Below are positions 1 through 9,300 of a stretch of 64,000 nt of DNA, in pieces. How positions within the stretch are numbered: the first letter of the stretch is position 1; every line of letters starts with the position of its first letter. The position numbers and the translations under genes are program-made. The notes under the pieces are model-generated. The model did not search any database. It saw only the letters and a list, made by a program, of their open reading frames with translations, and was not told the origin of the DNA. Origin of the DNA: Sphingobacterium sp. JB170 (lineage in GTDB: Bacteria; Bacteroidota; Bacteroidia; Sphingobacteriales; Sphingobacteriaceae); assembly GCF_900163865.1 (NCBI RefSeq), contig NZ_FUKU01000026.1:186001-250000 (forward strand). Direction: 5' to 3'.

Positions 1-1
1 T

Positions 2-988
2 CCAGGGTTCCGCCTAAATTATGATGACAAATCCGTAGCCTTTCGCCGTGAAACATATGGTGGACTTCAAACTGACGACGCAGAGCTGTTGGCATTAAAG
101 AACTCAGTATATAGCGATCAGTCATTTGAATCTTCTACCGATAAAATGGATATCTCCGGACAATTAACAGTAAGCTATAAGCCCACGCCGCGCATTAATA
201 CTTTTGCTACCTTTTCTACCGGGTTCAAGCCCGTCGGACTCAATCTTGGGGGACTTCCTAATAGCGAAGGTCAGCCCATGTTAGCACTAGCCGTAATTAA
301 ACCCGAAAGAGTTAGACACTACGAGCTGGGTGTAAAAAGTCAGCCATTAAAGGACGTTCTACTGAACCTGACATTGTTTAATACAGATGTTGAGGACTAC
401 CAAGCCCAAGTTCAAGCAGCCGACCTGTCTGTCAATAGAGGTTATCTGGCAAATGCAGAAAAAGTCCGGGTACGTGGTGCGGAAATTGACGCACGCGCAC
501 TGCTCCACAAGAACGTTTCTGCTTACGGCTCGCTAGCCTACACCGAGGGCAAGTATATCAGCTTTAAAAATGCCCCGGTACCACTCGAAGAAACTGGAAG
601 TCAAAACTTCAAAGACATATCTGGGGGTAGACTACCTGGAATATCGAGATGGGCTACCTCATTTGGTGTTGAATTGACCTCTAATTACGTCAGCTTTATA
701 GGGCAGCGCGGTAAACTTTTTTTAGCCCTTGACGGTTATTTCCGATCCGAGTTTTCCTCGAGTCCTTCTCCTTCTGCCTATTTGAATGTCGCGGGCTATA
801 CCCTATTAAATGCGCGTGTCGGCTTTCGCGGTCAGCAGGGGACCTCTTTTTTTATTTGGTCGCGAAACCTGGCGAATATAGATTACTTTGAGCAGTTACT
901 GCCCGGGGCTGGTAGTGCAGGACATTACGCGGCCGTGCTCGGCGACCCTAGAACCCTCGGCGTGACTTTAAAATTCGAAATCCAATAA
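2..988 (+). CDS. TonB-dependent receptor, C-terminal part (cut by window start)
   Basis: The reading frame is open from the first base, so the true start lies outside the window; an in-frame TTG at 89 is not a credible start. About 329 residues are visible and read as the C-terminal half of an outer-membrane beta-barrel, with alternating aromatic/polar strands, a repeated pattern of the type 'ERVRHYELGVKS', and a last strand ending 'GVTLKFEIQ'. That terminal pattern is usual for ligand-gated TonB-dependent receptors. The strands resemble siderophore/vitamin-type receptors more than SusC, because the long SusC loops are lacking. No SusD partner follows. The ligand cannot be predicted. The class call is firm; the substrate is unknown. 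Confidence 0.85.
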   Translation, partial: PGFRLNYDDKSVAFRRETYGGLQTDDAELLALKNSVYSDQSFESSTDKMDISGQLTVSYKPTPRINTFATFSTGFKPVGLNLGGLPNSEGQPMLALAVIKPERVRHYELGVKSQPLKDVLLNLTLFNTDVEDYQAQVQAADLSVNRGYLANAEKVRVRGAEIDARALLHKNVSAYGSLAYTEGKYISFKNAPVPLEETGSQNFKDISGGRLPGISRWATSFGVELTSNYVSFIGQRGKLFLALDGYFRSEFSSSPSPSAYLNVAGYTLLNARVGFRGQQGTSFFIWSRNLANIDYFEQLLPGAGSAGHYAAVLGDPRTLGVTLKFEIQ

Positions 989-1230
989 TCAACAGCTTTA
1001 ATAGACTTTATCAATCAGTCAATAATTAAACATTTTCGAGGATACACGATTGTTATCCCCGAATATTACTAATAATGAAACAAGTCTGCAATTGGAGGTG
1101 GCACTTGTATGTATTCACTGTTAAACATTGCCAAAAATATGAAACAATTATGATTTTTGAGACGAACAATAGCGGTTCATGCTGCTGAACAAAAAATGCT
1201 TATCGTACAATAAAGTGCGACGTGATTGGA

Positions 1231-1560
1231 TTACAGAAAATCATCTCTTCTGGGCGTAAAAGAATCGATCAATACACCTTTTTCGAGACACTCACAGCCA
1301 TGCCACGCATTAGTAGGGACTATACAGCCGTCGCCACTGTTCAATAGTTGTTGCTTATCCCCAATGGTATATAAAAACTTGCCTGACTGTACGTATGAAG
1401 TTTGCACGTGCGGATGCTGATGTACTTCACCGATAGCGCCGCTTTCAAATTTCACGGATACCAACATGAGATCCTGGTTGTGAACAAGAACCTTACGAAA
1501 AACGCCTTTGCCAAGGTCCACCCACTGTTTTACCGCATCTGTACCAAATAGTTCATTCAT
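1231..1560 (-). CDS. Small KdgF-like cupin protein
   Basis: A 109-residue single-domain cupin. Motif 1 reads G41-x5-HxHPHxQ, with predicted metal ligands His47, His49 and Gln53. Motif 2 supplies His87 in 'PTNAWHGCE'. The C-terminal 'DSFTPRRDDF' gives Asp99, Phe101 and Arg105. That ligand set and tail spacing match the KdgF family, which opens 4,5-unsaturated uronates from pectin or alginate breakdown (family knowledge). No uronate pathway gene lies next to it, so the assignment rests on motifs alone; another small-molecule cupin role is possible. It converges with the receptor end on its left and is divergent from the pentapeptide-repeat gene on its right, sharing an 88-bp intergenic region. 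Confidence 0.75.
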   Translation of the reverse strand: MNELFGTDAVKQWVDLGKGVFRKVLVHNQDLMLVSVKFESGAIGEVHQHPHVQTSYVQSGKFLYTIGDKQQLLNSGDGCIVPTNAWHGCECLEKGVLIDSFTPRRDDFL

Positions 1561-1648
1561 CGCCTTTTGTTTTCACAAATATATCTATTCTTATTACAAT
1601 TGTACGCGGGAAAGTCTAAATTTGCTCGTTAAAAAGTGAATAAAGACG

Positions 1649-2215
1649 ATGTACATTCAGGAGAAAATATTTAAAAAGGTAAATAATCAAGCGTTCCAAA
1701 CAAAGGGGGCCGAATTTGAAAATTGCGTATTTGATAGCTGTTCATTTAATCAAGGGGATTTCACGGATTCAAAATTTATCAGCTGCTCGTTTGTAGACTG
1801 CGACCTCAGTAGCGCTATACTTGCACGCACATCCTTTCAAGAAGTCAAGTTCGAGCAGTGCAAAATGATGGGACTAATATTTGATCGATGTGATACATTT
1901 GGTCTATCCTTTGCTTTTGAAAGCTGCCAACTTTCGTATTCCAGTTTTTTCAATCTAAAGATCAAACAAACCCATTTCAGTGACTCCATCTTGCACTATG
2001 TCGATTTCTCCCAGACGGATCTCTCCGATGGCGTTCTTAATAACTGTGATTTAGATCGTGCAACTTTCGGGCAGACAATACTTGAAAAAACCGACTTCAG
2101 AACGTCCTTCAACTACATCATCGATCCGGAAAACAACAAAATAAACAAAGCGAAATTTTCTTTATCCAGCATCGCAGGATTACTAGCAAAGTACAACATC
2201 AAGATCGAACGTTAA
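1649..2215 (+). CDS. Pentapeptide-repeat protein, Qnr/McbG-like architecture
   Basis: A 188-residue protein made almost entirely of A(D/N)LxF-type pentapeptide repeats, for example 'AEFENCVFDSCSFNQGDF' near residues 21-38 and 'DLDRATFGQTILEKTDF' near 134-150. A central break in the repeats around residues 85-100 splits the solenoid. The C-terminal segment is non-repeat and predicted helical. This layout, a right-handed quadrilateral beta-helix with a helical dimerisation tail, is that of Qnr/MfpA/McbG proteins that mimic DNA and bind gyrase. Chromosomal relatives are common and most have no proven drug phenotype, so quinolone resistance should not be assumed. No signal peptide is visible, so it is likely cytosolic. 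Confidence 0.8.
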   Translation: MYIQEKIFKKVNNQAFQTKGAEFENCVFDSCSFNQGDFTDSKFISCSFVDCDLSSAILARTSFQEVKFEQCKMMGLIFDRCDTFGLSFAFESCQLSYSSFFNLKIKQTHFSDSILHYVDFSQTDLSDGVLNNCDLDRATFGQTILEKTDFRTSFNYIIDPENNKINKAKFSLSSIAGLLAKYNIKIER

Positions 2216-2259
2216 CGTACAACAAAAATCAATAATTCGCTACACCTGCGGCAGTATGA

Positions 2260-3120
2260 TTAAAATTTAACCAGACAGGAAACCGGCAAGTGGTCCGAGG
2301 GATAATGGTCGACATTATACACATCAGAAATCACCTGATAATCCAGCACCCGAACGCCGGGGCTTACAAAAACGTAATCGATTCGACCACCCGGTGTGCC
2401 TTGGAATACCCCACCAGGAAAACCTGTACCCTCCACCCCTTTTCTTGGCGTTTCCGACACGGCATAACTATCCGATAGAAGCTCACTTATTGCCTTCACT
2501 TGCGTAGTCTCGGGTGTCGAGTTAAAATCACCTACCAGGAAGGTCGGTAAATCACCCGCAATTTCTTTAATTTTCGTAACAATTAATGGGCCGGATTCCT
2601 GTTTTGCAATTTGCTTACGCCAATAAAAATGGGCATTAAAAAAATAGAACACCTTACCCGTATTTTTCTCCTTAAATTTTGCCCATTGGCAAACTCTTCT
2701 ATCCGTTGCATCCCATCCAATACTTGGTACCGCCGGCGTTTCACTCAGCCAAAACACATTAGACTCGAGTAAAACAAACTTTTCTGGCTTATATAAGATA
2801 GCCGCATTATGAAGATCGCCTTTGCCACCATAGGGATGCGCAACACACTTAAGTGTCGGTAAAAGTAACTCCAGATCCTTTAGTTGTGCTGAATCCCCCT
2901 CCTGCGTCCCTACGATATCAAATTCATGTTCTGTAATTAAGTCAGCAAGTGGCTGTTTTCGTATATCCCACCCATTACCGCTTTTAACATCTGCTTCTGC
3001 TGCATACCGGATATTATAACTTGCAACACGAACCTCCGCTGAATCTGTGTTTTGACAATAGCCTTGCAAGAAGATGAACTGCCAGACCAATAGGCCGATA
3101 AAATATTTAAGGTGCTTCAT
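2260..3120 (-). CDS. Secreted endonuclease/exonuclease/phosphatase-family protein
   Basis: A 286-residue protein with an N-terminal signal peptide ('YFIGLLVWQFIFLQGYCQ'). The EEP fold motifs appear in order: 'ASYNIRYAAE' (metal-binding Asn), 'GTQEGD' (catalytic Glu), 'FFNAHFYWR', 'VGDFNSTPE' (Asp/Asn pair), 'RIDYVFVS' and 'YPSDHLPV' (catalytic His). All expected catalytic residues are present. Secreted EEP proteins of this size in Bacteroidota are usually predicted phosphodiesterases or nucleases near polysaccharide loci; the substrate cannot be read from sequence. It ends convergently, 44 bp from the pentapeptide-repeat gene. Upstream lies a long non-coding stretch leading to a GH16 pseudogene. 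Confidence 0.9.
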   Translation of the reverse strand: MKHLKYFIGLLVWQFIFLQGYCQNTDSAEVRVASYNIRYAAEADVKSGNGWDIRKQPLADLITEHEFDIVGTQEGDSAQLKDLELLLPTLKCVAHPYGGKGDLHNAAILYKPEKFVLLESNVFWLSETPAVPSIGWDATDRRVCQWAKFKEKNTGKVFYFFNAHFYWRKQIAKQESGPLIVTKIKEIAGDLPTFLVGDFNSTPETTQVKAISELLSDSYAVSETPRKGVEGTGFPGGVFQGTPGGRIDYVFVSPGVRVLDYQVISDVYNVDHYPSDHLPVSCLVKF

Positions 3121-3568
3121 TAAAAATATTCTTATAATTCACTGTAGTTATAAACGGCAAGATACCATTATGACGCAATATATGTAACTCTTTATTCGAG
3201 TTTATGGCCAAAACCCTGACAATTTAAAACAGAAGCTAGTCAATAGTGATGCCGCAAAATATCCAGATCAATTCCAACACGCAAAGTATTCAATATTGGT
3301 TCAAAACTTATTAATCCGCATTAAAATAAGTTTTATTATGAAGTACATAAAAAACAAAACGATTACATTTATCTCTCTATACTAATCATTTACTTGTGAT
3401 TAAAAAAAAAGTATACTAACCAAGTACACACAACGTGACTAATAAATGAACGTGCACAATTTAAAATTACTTTGCTTCGTACAGCTCGGAAGTTGGATAA
3501 GCTGCACCACTTTAAATTCCCGAGTAAATCCATAAAAAACAAAATTAGCATTCGATAAAGATGCGGCA
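3121..3568. other. AT-rich intergenic stretch upstream of the GH16 pseudogene
   Basis: No intact gene is supported here. Short open frames on both strands have no recognisable domain. The right part, from about 3444, may hold the ruined 5' end of the GH16 gene: an ATG at 3444 opens a short hydrophobic-looking frame, but it runs into stops and is out of phase with the recognisable GH16 sequence. The left part presumably contains the promoter of the secreted EEP-family gene, though no convincing pair of promoter elements was found. Confidence 0.5.
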
Positions 3569-4256
3569 ATGAGCACGGCGCCGTTAGACGGCTGGTAACT
3601 CATTTTTGTCGACGAATTTACCAGTGAAGGAAATTTCGACTCCTTGAAATGGAGTTTTGCACCACGATAGCACCCAGCTTGGGCAAAATATCTTACCGAA
3701 TCACCCGCATATGTGTCACAAGCAGGGGGAAATCTATTGCTACGGAGGGACAATCAAGCAATTGCAGGTGACCCAGTCCCATTTAACTCTGGTGAAATCC
3801 AAACTACTGAAGAGTTTAATTTTACGTATGGGAAAGTCGAAGTTCGCGCTAAATTTAATCACGGACGCAGGTCTTGGTCCACAATCTGGATGATGCCCAA
3901 CGTACCTGTAGCTTACGGTAATTCGGCAAAAAGTGGTGAAATTGATATTATGGAGCATGTAAATACGAAACCAGTCATCCATCAGACGATCCATAATGGC
4001 GCGGTACGATCGATGCCTATAATACCTATGGTATTGTATAGGAAGCGGGTAAAATCAACTTTTACGGGAATGGAGTTTTAACTTATACGTACAACGAACC
4101 AGCAGATTCAACGTCTGCCAGCTGGCCGTTTGATATGCCTTTCTACCTTATCCTAAATCAATCAGGTGGTGCTGGCCGGGTTCAATCATAAATACAGATC
4201 TTCTCTTTCAAATGCAAGTAGAATATGTTCGCGTATATAAAAAGCGGGGGAAATAA
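3569..4256 (+). pseudogene. GH16 family glycanase pseudogene (several stops and frameshifts)
   Basis: Fragments of a GH16 (laminarinase/beta-glucanase-type) protein can be followed across three frames. The first frame reads 'LIFVDEFTSEGNFDSLKWSF' and then 'GGNLLLRRDNQ'. It is interrupted by TAA at 3596-3598 and TAG at 3668-3670. It reaches the GH16 catalytic signature 'GEIDIMEH' (ExDxxE) near 3935-3958. After a break near 4000-4020 the frame shifts to 'NTYGIV*EAGKINFYGNGV' with TAG at 4039-4041 where the family has Trp. It then gives 'WPFDMPFYLILNQSGG' and stops at 4189. A third frame, 4191-4256, gives the usual last strand 'FQMQVEYVRVYKK'. Several independent lesions argue for a dead gene rather than a sequencing error. 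The 5' end is unclear and may reach back to about 3444. Confidence 0.88.
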
Positions 4257-4350
4257 AATGCCGCCTCAACGGGCATAATTAAATTCATATGAGTCTTCTC
4301 ATCGTGTTGCAGGTGGCCCGACAAGCAAGCGCAGCACGATAATCTGGAAA

Positions 4351-4384
4351 TACCAGCACGGCACAATGTTGTGCTGTGCTGGTA
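4351..4384. terminator. Long hairpin between the GH16 pseudogene and the sialic acid locus
   Basis: Two 16-base arms, TACCAGCACGGCACAA and TTGTGCTGTGCTGGTA, pair over a two-base loop with one mismatch. The hairpin lies 67 bp beyond the stop of the leftward SGNH gene and 95 bp beyond the end of the rightward pseudogene. Neither side has a strong T-run, so an intrinsic terminator role is plausible but not certain. Its TACCAGC/GCTGGTA base is repeated in the terminator at 55010-55043. Confidence 0.55.
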
Positions 4385-4450
4385 TGCATAACCTAGGAGT
4401 GAGAATAGTCACCAAGCGGTCGTGTCATCGCTAGAAAACCCACACGGTGA

Positions 4451-5548
4451 TTACCGCAAAAATTGTTCAATCAACCGCTGATATGCATCTGAAATTTTAA
4501 CCATCCCAAAGTCATTTGGATGTGCGTAGTCCACAGTCGAATTAATATCTAGCGCGATATCCGCATTGCGTAAATGATACAAATTCTTCACGCCGGCCTG
4601 TTTCAGCTTTTCAAAACTCGCAAGCCCAGCCTGCGTGGTTTGCTCATAGAGCGTGTTATCCGTCTCGTCTAATATATTCTTATTAAAACCCGAGGAATGA
4701 TCAGTCAACACGATGGGTGTATTCGGCTGTGAAGCTCTCAACTGATAAACAGCCGCCTGAATTAATGAATCAATACGCTCTGTGTTTTCAGGCGTAACCC
4801 CTGTTAGATTAGGCAAGCAATCGAGGATAATGACTCGTGAAGGTGTGTTTGCAATCAAATCAATAATCGGTTTTTCTAGACGGCCGTTGCCCGAAAACCC
4901 CAAATTAATAACGGGTGTATTCAGTGCACGTCCGAGCAGGTTACTCCAAGCCAATCCGGGGCGACTTGCGCAGCCTCCTTGAGCGATGGAAGTACCGTAA
5001 ATGATTATCGGGCTTTCCTCCTCTTTCTGAAATTCAATTGTAGCATCACTTGACACACCAATCTCCATCCAAGTTACTGTGTTATATAACGGAAGATACA
5101 ACCTATAGATCCTATGGGAGTTTTCCTTTACGGGTCCAAAACTATAGGTGATGGTATCTTTAAATCGATAGTCCCCTGGTGTCCAATACCATTCTCCGTT
5201 ATTGTTGGATGCATAAAGGTCTAAACCGCTAACGCCCGTTTTAGGCATATGCGGCATATCCAGTGCACCGCTTACGGTATATCGTACTTGAATTTCCTTT
5301 GCGTTAGTCTTAAAATTCACGTAAACACCGGCATTATTTGTCCCGAGCGCCCAAACCGGTTCACGTACAACACTTTTCACCGAATCGGGTAACCGGTTAT
5401 ATCCCGTGATATCATTATCGGCTAGCCGTCCTTGCAAAACCCCTTCATTAAGTGGGTCAATCCAATTTATCGGTAACTGCGCCGTTGCGACAGAACAGAT
5501 GAATACCATACTAAGTATGCTAAAAATATTTCTTATGTGCTTGTTCAT
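4451..5548 (-). CDS. Secreted two-domain SGNH hydrolase (GxDLY type), putative sialate esterase
   Basis: A 365-residue protein with signal peptide ('IFSILSMVFICSVATAQ'). The N-terminal half is a beta-sandwich carrying the 'SGLDLYA' (GxDLY) motif. The C-terminal half is a Lipase_GDSL_3-type SGNH hydrolase: block I 'YGTSIAQGG' (nucleophile Ser near residue 190), 'GFSGNGRL' (oxyanion Gly/Asn region), and 'DYAHPNDFG' giving the Asp-x2-His end of the triad. The family removes O-acyl groups from sugars. Its start overlaps the end of the regulator gene by 4 bp (ATGA), so the two are co-transcribed. Linkage to the sialic acid operon suggests a periplasmic or surface de-O-acetylase for sialic acids or host glycans; that substrate is inferred. 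Confidence 0.88.
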   Translation of the reverse strand: MNKHIRNIFSILSMVFICSVATAQLPINWIDPLNEGVLQGRLADNDITGYNRLPDSVKSVVREPVWALGTNNAGVYVNFKTNAKEIQVRYTVSGALDMPHMPKTGVSGLDLYASNNNGEWYWTPGDYRFKDTITYSFGPVKENSHRIYRLYLPLYNTVTWMEIGVSSDATIEFQKEEESPIIIYGTSIAQGGCASRPGLAWSNLLGRALNTPVINLGFSGNGRLEKPIIDLIANTPSRVIILDCLPNLTGVTPENTERIDSLIQAAVYQLRASQPNTPIVLTDHSSGFNKNILDETDNTLYEQTTQAGLASFEKLKQAGVKNLYHLRNADIALDINSTVDYAHPNDFGMVKISDAYQRLIEQFLR

Positions 5549-6252
5549 GATATAATATCTAAAATACGCGCAAAATGATTATTAAGATGTTGGCGAATCG
5601 CTTTGCGATACGCTTCCGCATCTCGTTTTTTTAAAATCTCTACCAGCTCCGCATGTGATACAAAATCGCCTTTTACAATCGGACGCTCGAGAAAACTACT
5701 TTGGTGAACATATTGGAAGATTGGAATTAGCAACTCTTGCAACTCTAGCAACACCTTGTTTTGCGAAATTGAGTAAAGTTTGCCATGAAACCGTATCTCA
5801 TCATTTACCTGCCAAGGTGCGGCTGTATCCCCCGACACAATAGTCTGCGCGATCGTTTCAAGTTCTTCTATATCTCTGTCCGTAATTTTGTTAACAATAA
5901 AGTCTGCCATTCCCACTTCCAGTGCTAAACGCATTTCAAACATATCCTTTAGCGTGGTATTATCTAAAATCGATGGATGAAATACTTTTCGTAAAGGTCC
6001 AAGTACATCCGGGTTACAAATGACAGCCCCCTTGTGTTTTTTCGATTCAATCAGTCCGATTGTTTTTAACCGCAGTAAGGCTTCACGAATCACCGTTCGG
6101 CTGACCCCGAAACTTTCTGACAAATCTAATTCTTTCGGGAGTACATCGCCTACCTTAAGCTGCCTCTCTTTAATGTATTCCATAAGGCGCTTTTCAACCT
6201 TATCTACTAAACTTGACGTATCAATTTCGCCCAATCTTTCTTGTGATTCCAT
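5545..6252 (-). CDS. FadR-subfamily GntR regulator, probable sialic acid repressor (NanR-like)
   Basis: A 235-residue protein. Residues about 15-80 form a GntR winged helix-turn-helix: 'VGDVLPKELDLSESFGVSRT' continues into 'VIREALLRLKTIGLI'. The rest is an all-helical FCD ligand domain with candidate metal ligands in 'NDEIRFHGKL', 'VSHAELV' and 'RQHLNNH'. E. coli NanR is of the same subfamily (family knowledge). The gene is divergent from the SusC gene of the sialic acid operon, with a 130-bp control region containing a palindromic operator on the SusC promoter. It is followed, with 4-bp overlap, by the SGNH esterase gene. The natural model is repression relieved by sialic acid or a derivative; the inducer is inferred. 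Confidence 0.88.
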   Translation of the reverse strand: MESQERLGEIDTSSLVDKVEKRLMEYIKERQLKVGDVLPKELDLSESFGVSRTVIREALLRLKTIGLIESKKHKGAVICNPDVLGPLRKVFHPSILDNTTLKDMFEMRLALEVGMADFIVNKITDRDIEELETIAQTIVSGDTAAPWQVNDEIRFHGKLYSISQNKVLLELQELLIPIFQYVHQSSFLERPIVKGDFVSHAELVEILKKRDAEAYRKAIRQHLNNHFARILDIIS

Positions 6253-6303
6253 GGTATCAATGAGTTAAGAAATATTTCCCTTTCACAATTATATCGAAAA
6301 AAA

Positions 6304-6363
6304 TTTGACAAATGAAATATTATGTTATACATTTGAATATAATTATTATGTTATACATAATAA
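6304..6363 (+). promoter_or_regulatory. Sialic acid operon promoter with tandem operator
   Basis: A Bacteroidota promoter is visible: -33 TTTG at 6304-6307, a 20-base spacer, and -7 TACATTTG (TAnnTTTG) at 6328-6335, so transcription should start near 6342. The 15-mer TATTATGTTATACAT occurs twice, at 6318-6332 (covering the -7 element) and 6344-6358 (covering the start point). The second copy extends to a perfect inverted repeat at 6343-6363, with 9-base arms TTATTATGT and ACATAATAA around TAT. The core ATGT-TAT-ACAT is the kind of short palindrome bound by FadR-type GntR dimers. The neighbouring regulator is the obvious binder; binding itself is inferred. Confidence 0.8.
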
Positions 6364-6382
6364 AAACACTAATTATTCTATT

Positions 6383-9300
6383 ATGATAAAATTGCATTCT
6401 ACTAACCACAAGAAGCTATTTTTATTGCTTCTTTTCAGTCTAGCACAAGTAATTACCTATGCGCAGACTATCTTAAAAGGAAAGGTCACCGATGAGGCGG
6501 GCACCGCCCTACAAGGTGTGAGCGTTTCAAATCCCAAGTCTGAAAATTCTACATCTTCAAATGCGGATGGCACATTTTCCATTCAAAGTACCGCAGGCGA
6601 CCAACTTGTATTCAGCTTCGTTGGTTACGCCAGCCAAACACTCCGCCTTACGAGTTTAAATTTTCTTGAGATAATCCTACTAACTGATGATCAGCAACTT
6701 GAAGAAGTTGTCGTCATGGGGTACGGGACGGTAAAACGATCAAAGTTAACAGCTTCTGTTTCTACTTTAGATAAAAAGGTTTTGGAATCAGGTATGCGCG
6801 CGAACCCTGCGCAAGCACTTGCTGGAACTATTCCCGGCGTGCGCGTGGCAACTGGGTCCGGACGACCTGGAGCCATGCCCTCAATCGTACTCCGGGGTGG
6901 TACGCATTTCGACGGATCGGGTAGTCCTCTAATTCTGGTCGACGGCCAAGTGCGTAGTAGCTTATCGGATATCAATCCCGAAGAGATTGAGCGTATTGAT
7001 GTTCAAAAAGATGCTGCTGCAACCGCAATATATGGGGCTCGAGCTAGTAACGGGGTAATCATCGTTACAACCAAAAAAGGTAAGTTGGGTACATCATCAC
7101 TCGATCTAAAGATCAACAGAGGTATCAACTACCTGAATTCTCCCTACGAGTTCTTAGATGCGGAAAACTATGTAAAATGGAACCGCTTAGGAGCGGTTCA
7201 GGCCATCAAAGCCGGCACGTTAGCAAACACAACCTTAGGAAGTCCAAGTCCTCGTGGCACCGGAAACTTATATTTCGACAGCGATGGTGTAACGCCACTT
7301 GACGGAAACTATGACACCCGTGCACGCTGGAGTCTAATGCGTCTGAACGATCAAAACCGGTTCTTATTGGACGAAGGTTGGAAGACAATGAAAGACGTCG
7401 TGCCGACGGATGTGTCAGGAAATTACGACCCCAATGGTCAGTATTATGATTTGTTATTCGAAGAATTCAATTACCGCGATGTTGCCTTTCACAAAACATC
7501 TGCAACGCAAGATTATAATCTTTCGTTCTCCGGCGCGGGCGATAACGGGTCATACTACAGTAATATTGGAATCTATGACGAGAAAGGACTTTCATTAAAT
7601 ACATTTTATCGGCGATACAACTTTACTGTGAATGCAGATTATAAGATAAAAGATTGGTTAACCTCCGAATCTAGAATCAATTATACACGTGCAGACTGGC
7701 GAGACCAGACGCTTTATAACGGTGAATCAAACTATTGGGGCCGTATGAGCTCGGCCCCTCCGACGCTACGCTCCAAAAGCCCAACTACTGGCGACTGGAT
7801 CTTAGGCCGTGATGCGAGTGATGGAAACCCGCTCGTCAATGTTGATAACTTTAAAAGGGACTATCAGAATGACAAATTTACATTGAATCAAGCCCTAGTT
7901 GTGAAGCTTCTTCCTGAACTGTCGTTTAAGTTAAATGGTATATTATACTACGAAGAAGAATACCGCGAAACATTTGATAAAGATTTTCGTTCTGGATTCC
8001 TCAGTTACTCCAACCCCGATGCAGGTTGGAACAGACAACGCTCAAATGCGGCAAATTTCTGGCGAAATATTAAACAAACCTACAACGCGGTATTGAACTA
8101 CGATCAGACCTTCGGAGTTCACAATGTAAACGCATTGGTCGGTGGAGAGTTCTACGATTCGTACCGCCGCGGATTGGGCGCTTCGGGCAGCTTAGGCCCT
8201 TCCGATGATTTGTACTCGCTCGGTTTAACATTAAACACCGCAGAAAATCCAACCCGAGGAACGAGTTCATTCCACTATAACGATCGTATTCTTTCGCAAT
8301 TCGGTAACGTAAATTATGATTATGATGGAAAATACATGGCGTCGGTTACCTATCGAGTCGACGGGGTATCGCGTCTATCGCCTGATAAACGCTGGGGTAT
8401 CTTCCCTGCCGCATCAGTCGGTTGGGTTGTTACGCGTGAAGATTTTATGCAACAGAGCTCCTCGTGGTTAAACTTCTTCAAGTTACGCGCGAGCTGGGGT
8501 AAAAATGGAAACATCGGAATTGGTACGAATGATCCGATCACCGAGTATCAAGTTCAGGGGCAATATGGAACAACGGGACTATATAATCAAAATACAGGAT
8601 TCCTATTCACGCAGCCACCTCTAGGGGAGTTAACTTGGGAAAAAACCAATACGACAGAAGTGGGGGCAGATTTCGCATTTCTTAACAACAGACTTACATT
8701 TTCAACAGCATTTTATAACCGCATCACGGACGATAAATTAGCTTATATCAACCTCCCTACATCGGCAGGTATATCCTCTATCCGTACCAACAACGGTACG
8801 ATGCGTAATCGCGGTATCGAATTTGATTTAGGATACAGGTTCATCGATAAAGGTGATTTTAAATGGTCAATTCATGCAAACGCAGCCTATGTTCGCAACA
8901 CCGTAATGAAGCTTCCGTTCAATGGAAATGACAATAACCGTCAAGGTGGAACACAAGTATTCGATCCTACGAGCCAATCATTGGTTTGGGTGGAAGGACT
9001 TCAAGAAGGTATGGAATGGGGCGACGTCTACGGTTTCCGTATGAAGGGAATTATCCGTACCGAGCAAGATCTCGCAAATTATAATGTCCGTGACGATGCT
9101 GCTGGTGAAGTATGGTATGGTGCATCAATAGGGAAAAAGGTCGCGAGTGAGCAAGTCATTCAAGAACAGGGATTAACCGGTTATTTAAAAACACAACTCG
9201 GTGACGCGATGTGGGATGATATTAATGGCGACGGCGTTATCGATAAGTCTGACCGCATAAAATTAGGTAATTCACTTCCTAAATGGACTGGCGGTTTTAA

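Noticed and set aside
1649..2215. Calling the pentapeptide protein a quinolone resistance gene
   Set aside because: Repeat architecture alone does not show gyrase protection; many chromosomal relatives have no such effect.
3439..3753. 104-codon minus-strand frame overlapping the GH16 remains
   Set aside because: It is antisense to recognisable GH16 codons and has no domain or signal; best explained as a shadow of the pseudogene.
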